Shown: positions 14,148 through 14,162 of the stretch, piece by piece | Layout of the letters: every line of letters begins with the position of its first letter | How positions within the stretch are numbered: position 1 is the first letter of the stretch | Assembly: GCA_964596835.1 (NCBI GenBank) | Contig: CAZQVV010000071.1 | Location: 1-14,162 of the forward strand | Direction: 5' to 3' | Origin: JAADGZ01 sp964596835 | Lineage (GTDB): Bacteria; Pseudomonadota; Gammaproteobacteria; UBA6429; Thiohalophilaceae | DNA: 14,162 nt | The notes under the pieces: model-generated | Seen by the model: only the letters and a program-made list of their open reading frames with translations | Told to the model about the DNA's origin: nothing | Databases searched by the model: none | Program-made: the position numbers and the translations under genes

Positions 14148-14162
14148 GTAGCCTTAAATATT

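Larger units (their letters stand above)
13761..14162. other. Gene-free region after the PASTA gene, with REP-like repeats
   Basis: About 400 bases, AT-rich in part, with no convincing reading frame, tRNA or clear terminator. A weak hairpin (GCATT, nine-base loop, AATGC) lies near 14016-14034. Three repeat-like segments are listed separately. This may be the end of the locus. Confidence 0.6.

Overview
The window shows two divergent blocks of genes, nearly all for exported proteins, on either side of a roughly 600-base intergenic region (about 7239-7854). Base composition is moderate. Signal peptides end in A-x-A type sites, ribosome binding sites are of the GGAGG/AGGA type, and there is a CsgG-like outer-membrane family protein and a NarL-type two-component pair. 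Short palindromic intergenic repeats lie at the right edge. Together these suggest a Gram-negative proteobacterium, probably a gammaproteobacterium; the taxon is inferred and cannot be fixed from the window.

Left block (minus strand, transcribed from 7238 towards 1): a TIG/IPT-like secreted protein broken by an apparent frameshift (7238-6476); a secreted DUF4412-like protein (6231-5545); a 512-residue TIG plus CARDB-like protein (5508-3970); a 454-residue protein with two CARDB modules (3792-2428); a small polytopic membrane protein, also apparently frameshifted (2287-1792); a Cys-rich secreted protein with two carboxypeptidase-regulatory-like beta domains (1701-655); and a further CARDB protein (655-35) whose second module seems frameshifted and continues off the left edge. 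Three of these seven genes are broken in the same way: one extra base would have to be removed to restore a continuous protein.

Right block (plus strand): a possible 34-codon small ORF (7730-7834); a large polytopic sensor histidine kinase with a PDZ-like sensor segment (7855-10059) and its LuxR/NarL response regulator (10066-10710); then four exported proteins in tight succession: a small four-cysteine protein, a CsgG-family protein without a lipobox, a protein with a C-terminal carbohydrate-binding-like jelly-roll, and a PASTA-domain protein with a Gly/Ser/Asp/Tyr-rich tail. The last 400 bases hold no gene but several REP-like repeats.

A 28-base element occurs three times (6434-6461, 7580-7607, 10723-10750), always in the same orientation relative to a downstream secreted-protein gene. 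It combines a dyad centred on GGGG/CCCC with a possible C-rich/GATY/G-rich hairpin. The simplest model, which is inference, is that the two-component pair controls both blocks, perhaps through this element, to build or remodel something at the cell surface. No enzyme, toxin, nuclease or transposase was recognised. I could not name the whole arrangement as a described system.
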